A stretch of 64,000 bases of DNA, from the NCBI GenBank assembly GCA_902614085.1, contig CACMJS010000001.1:673127-737126 (forward strand), written 5' to 3'. The DNA is from an uncultured Alphaproteobacteria bacterium. Its GTDB lineage: Bacteria > Pseudomonadota > Alphaproteobacteria > HIMB59 > GCA-002718135. The position numbers and the translations under genes were made by a program. Numbering within the stretch: the stretch's first letter is position 1; each line of letters starts with the position of its first letter. Below the pieces are notes generated by a model. It worked only from the letters and a program-made list of their open reading frames with translations, was not told the origin of the DNA and did no database searches. Below are positions 63,501-64,000 of the stretch, in pieces.

Positions 63501-63613
63501 GTATCCCTCTTAAATAACTTTTCAAATTTCGTGGGCAGAAAAGTTTTATAAGAGGAATACTTCTTATAGGAGGAAATAATATGAACCCTCTGCCCAGAGT
63601 TATTTTAGTTTAA
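63501..63613 (+). promoter_or_regulatory. Structured RNA-like element with alternative helices and a ten-codon ORF
   Basis: A long imperfect hairpin, 63501-63523 with 63538-63560 (20 of 23 pairs; core CCTCTTA/TAAGAGG and AACTTTTC/GAAAAGTT), has a 14-base loop. A second helix, 63547-63555 with 63560-63568 and loop AATA, uses the same right arm, so the two exclude each other. TGGGCAGA in the loop region (63532-63539) is complementary to TCTGCCCA at 63589-63596. A perfect AGGAGG (63568-63573) precedes ATG 63581, opening a ten-codon ORF (MNPLPRVILV, stop ends 63613). No known RNA family is recognised. Confidence 0.55.
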
Positions 63614-63651
63614 ATTTATGATATTTATTAAAAATTTTTAAAAAAAGGATG

Positions 63652-63677
63652 TATTGCCCCTAATATTAAGGGCAATA
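63652..63677 (-). terminator. Terminator downstream of the ABC ATPase gene
   Basis: Stem TATTGCCC / GGGCAATA with an AT-rich middle. On the minus strand it is followed by CATCC and a run of seven T, so it fits termination of the leftward ATPase transcript 16 bases after its stop. On the plus strand no T run follows. Confidence 0.7.
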
Positions 63678-63692
63678 ATCAATACGATTCTA

Positions 63693-64000
63693 TTATTTAA
63701 ATGCTTGTCCTGAACTATCAAATAATTGACATCTTCCAGCAGGGAATCCAACTTTTACAGTGTCACCAACTTTAATTTCTGAATGTCCTTCAGTTTCAGC
63801 AACTAGAGGTTCTCCATCTTTTTCAAGGTATAGGTAAGTAACGTCACCAAGTTTTTCGACAACAAATACTTTACTTTCCCAAGATCCATCTGAGTCACCA
63901 TTTACTATTAAGTGCTCAGGTCTAATTCCTAAAGTTACTGCATCACCTTCTGAGGAGGATGCTGACATTTTAGAGACTGATATTTTTGACATTCCCATAA
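63693..64000 (-). CDS. ABC transporter ATP-binding protein, MalK/UgpC type (C-terminal part only)
   Basis: The C-terminal ~100 residues of a sugar or glycerol-phosphate importer ATPase; the N-terminal nucleotide-binding domain lies beyond the right window edge. TLGIRPEHLIV is the typical start of the TOBE domain, followed by VEKLGDVTYLYLE and VGFPAGRCQLFDSSGQAF. The ATG at 63998 is internal, not the start. It is convergent with glpD, suggesting a ugpC for glycerol-3-phosphate uptake, but it could equally serve the amino-sugar transporter at 50-54 kb, which lacks an ATPase. Confidence 0.85.
   Translation of the reverse strand, partial: MGMSKISVSKMSASSSEGDAVTLGIRPEHLIVNGDSDGSWESKVFVVEKLGDVTYLYLEKDGEPLVAETEGHSEIKVGDTVKVGFPAGRCQLFDSSGQAFK

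Noticed and set aside
63501-63613. Known small RNAs (SRP RNA, SAM-II/SAM-V, glycine riboswitch) at the structured spacer
   Set aside because: Their conserved core motifs, as I remember them, are not present; left as unassigned.
63498-63692. Frameshifted remainder of glpD in the spacer
   Set aside because: None of the three plus-strand frames encodes a recognisable GlpD C-terminal segment.
1-64000. CRISPR arrays, insertion sequences, prophage, toxin-antitoxin or defence genes
   Set aside because: No regularly spaced repeats, transposase or integrase motifs, phage genes or defence families were seen.

Overview
The window is a very AT-rich, gene-dense stretch with spacers mostly under 100 bases and many 1-, 4- and 8-base overlaps. 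It has frequent TTG starts and no mobile elements, rRNA or CRISPR. Alphaproteobacteria-type housekeeping genes (rplQ end, lipB, plant-type gshA with gshB) together with osmolyte, amine and amino-sugar catabolism point to a streamlined marine alphaproteobacterium, SAR11/Pelagibacterales-like or HIMB59/AEGEAN-169-like. That placement is inference; no marker phylogeny was run. I count 60 protein genes and one tRNA, and none of the proteins looks like a transcription factor.

Layout. 1-7664: housekeeping block (rplQ 3' part, crcB, rluC-type pseudouridine synthase, lipB on the minus strand, tRNA-Leu(GAG), mgtE, gshA-gshB, bioY, a ROK sugar kinase). 7661-27450: an osmolyte / modified amino acid catabolic island. 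It holds an SSDH-type aldehyde dehydrogenase, a glycine amidinotransferase-like enzyme, eutABC-like genes, an unusual PLP enzyme, an M20 deacylase, two creatinase-fold (M24) hydrolases of which the second is DoeA-like, and a Ser/Cys proline-racemase-family dehydratase. It also holds a four-subunit sarcosine-oxidase-type complex, a DUF3726-like pair and an M19 dipeptidase-like protein. 27447-39583: an EamA exporter, then a PotADBC-type amine importer followed by an FAD amino acid oxidase, a gamma-glutamyl-amine-synthetase-like glutamine synthetase, two aldehyde dehydrogenases and an iron alcohol dehydrogenase. This resembles gamma-glutamylated polyamine breakdown.

39586-46088: sugar acid / polyol genes (UxaA-type dehydratase, two SDRs, two Gfo/Idh/MocA oxidoreductases, a gamma-butyrobetaine-hydroxylase-like oxygenase). 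46085-60842: a hexosamine block with galK, GH20 hexosaminidase, Gfo/Idh, a sugar ABC importer carrying two tandem near-identical MalG-type permeases, an SIS protein, nagA, a NagB-II type SIS deaminase, a GMC oxidoreductase, an enolase-superfamily enzyme, a HAD phosphatase and a small methyltransferase. 60839-64000: a glycerate-kinase-like gene, a HAD hydrolase, a short glpD, an unexplained structured RNA-like spacer, and the 3' end of a MalK/UgpC-type ATPase.

The logic is import plus breakdown of nitrogen-rich marine solutes (ectoines, hydroxyprolines, N-methylated amino acids, polyamines) and of amino sugars. The most unusual items are the combined amidinotransferase/eut/creatinase/sarcosine-oxidase island, the structured spacer at 63501-63613 with mutually exclusive helices before a strong ribosome binding site and a ten-codon ORF, the tandem permease duplication, and a probable ATT start codon in the PotB-type gene.
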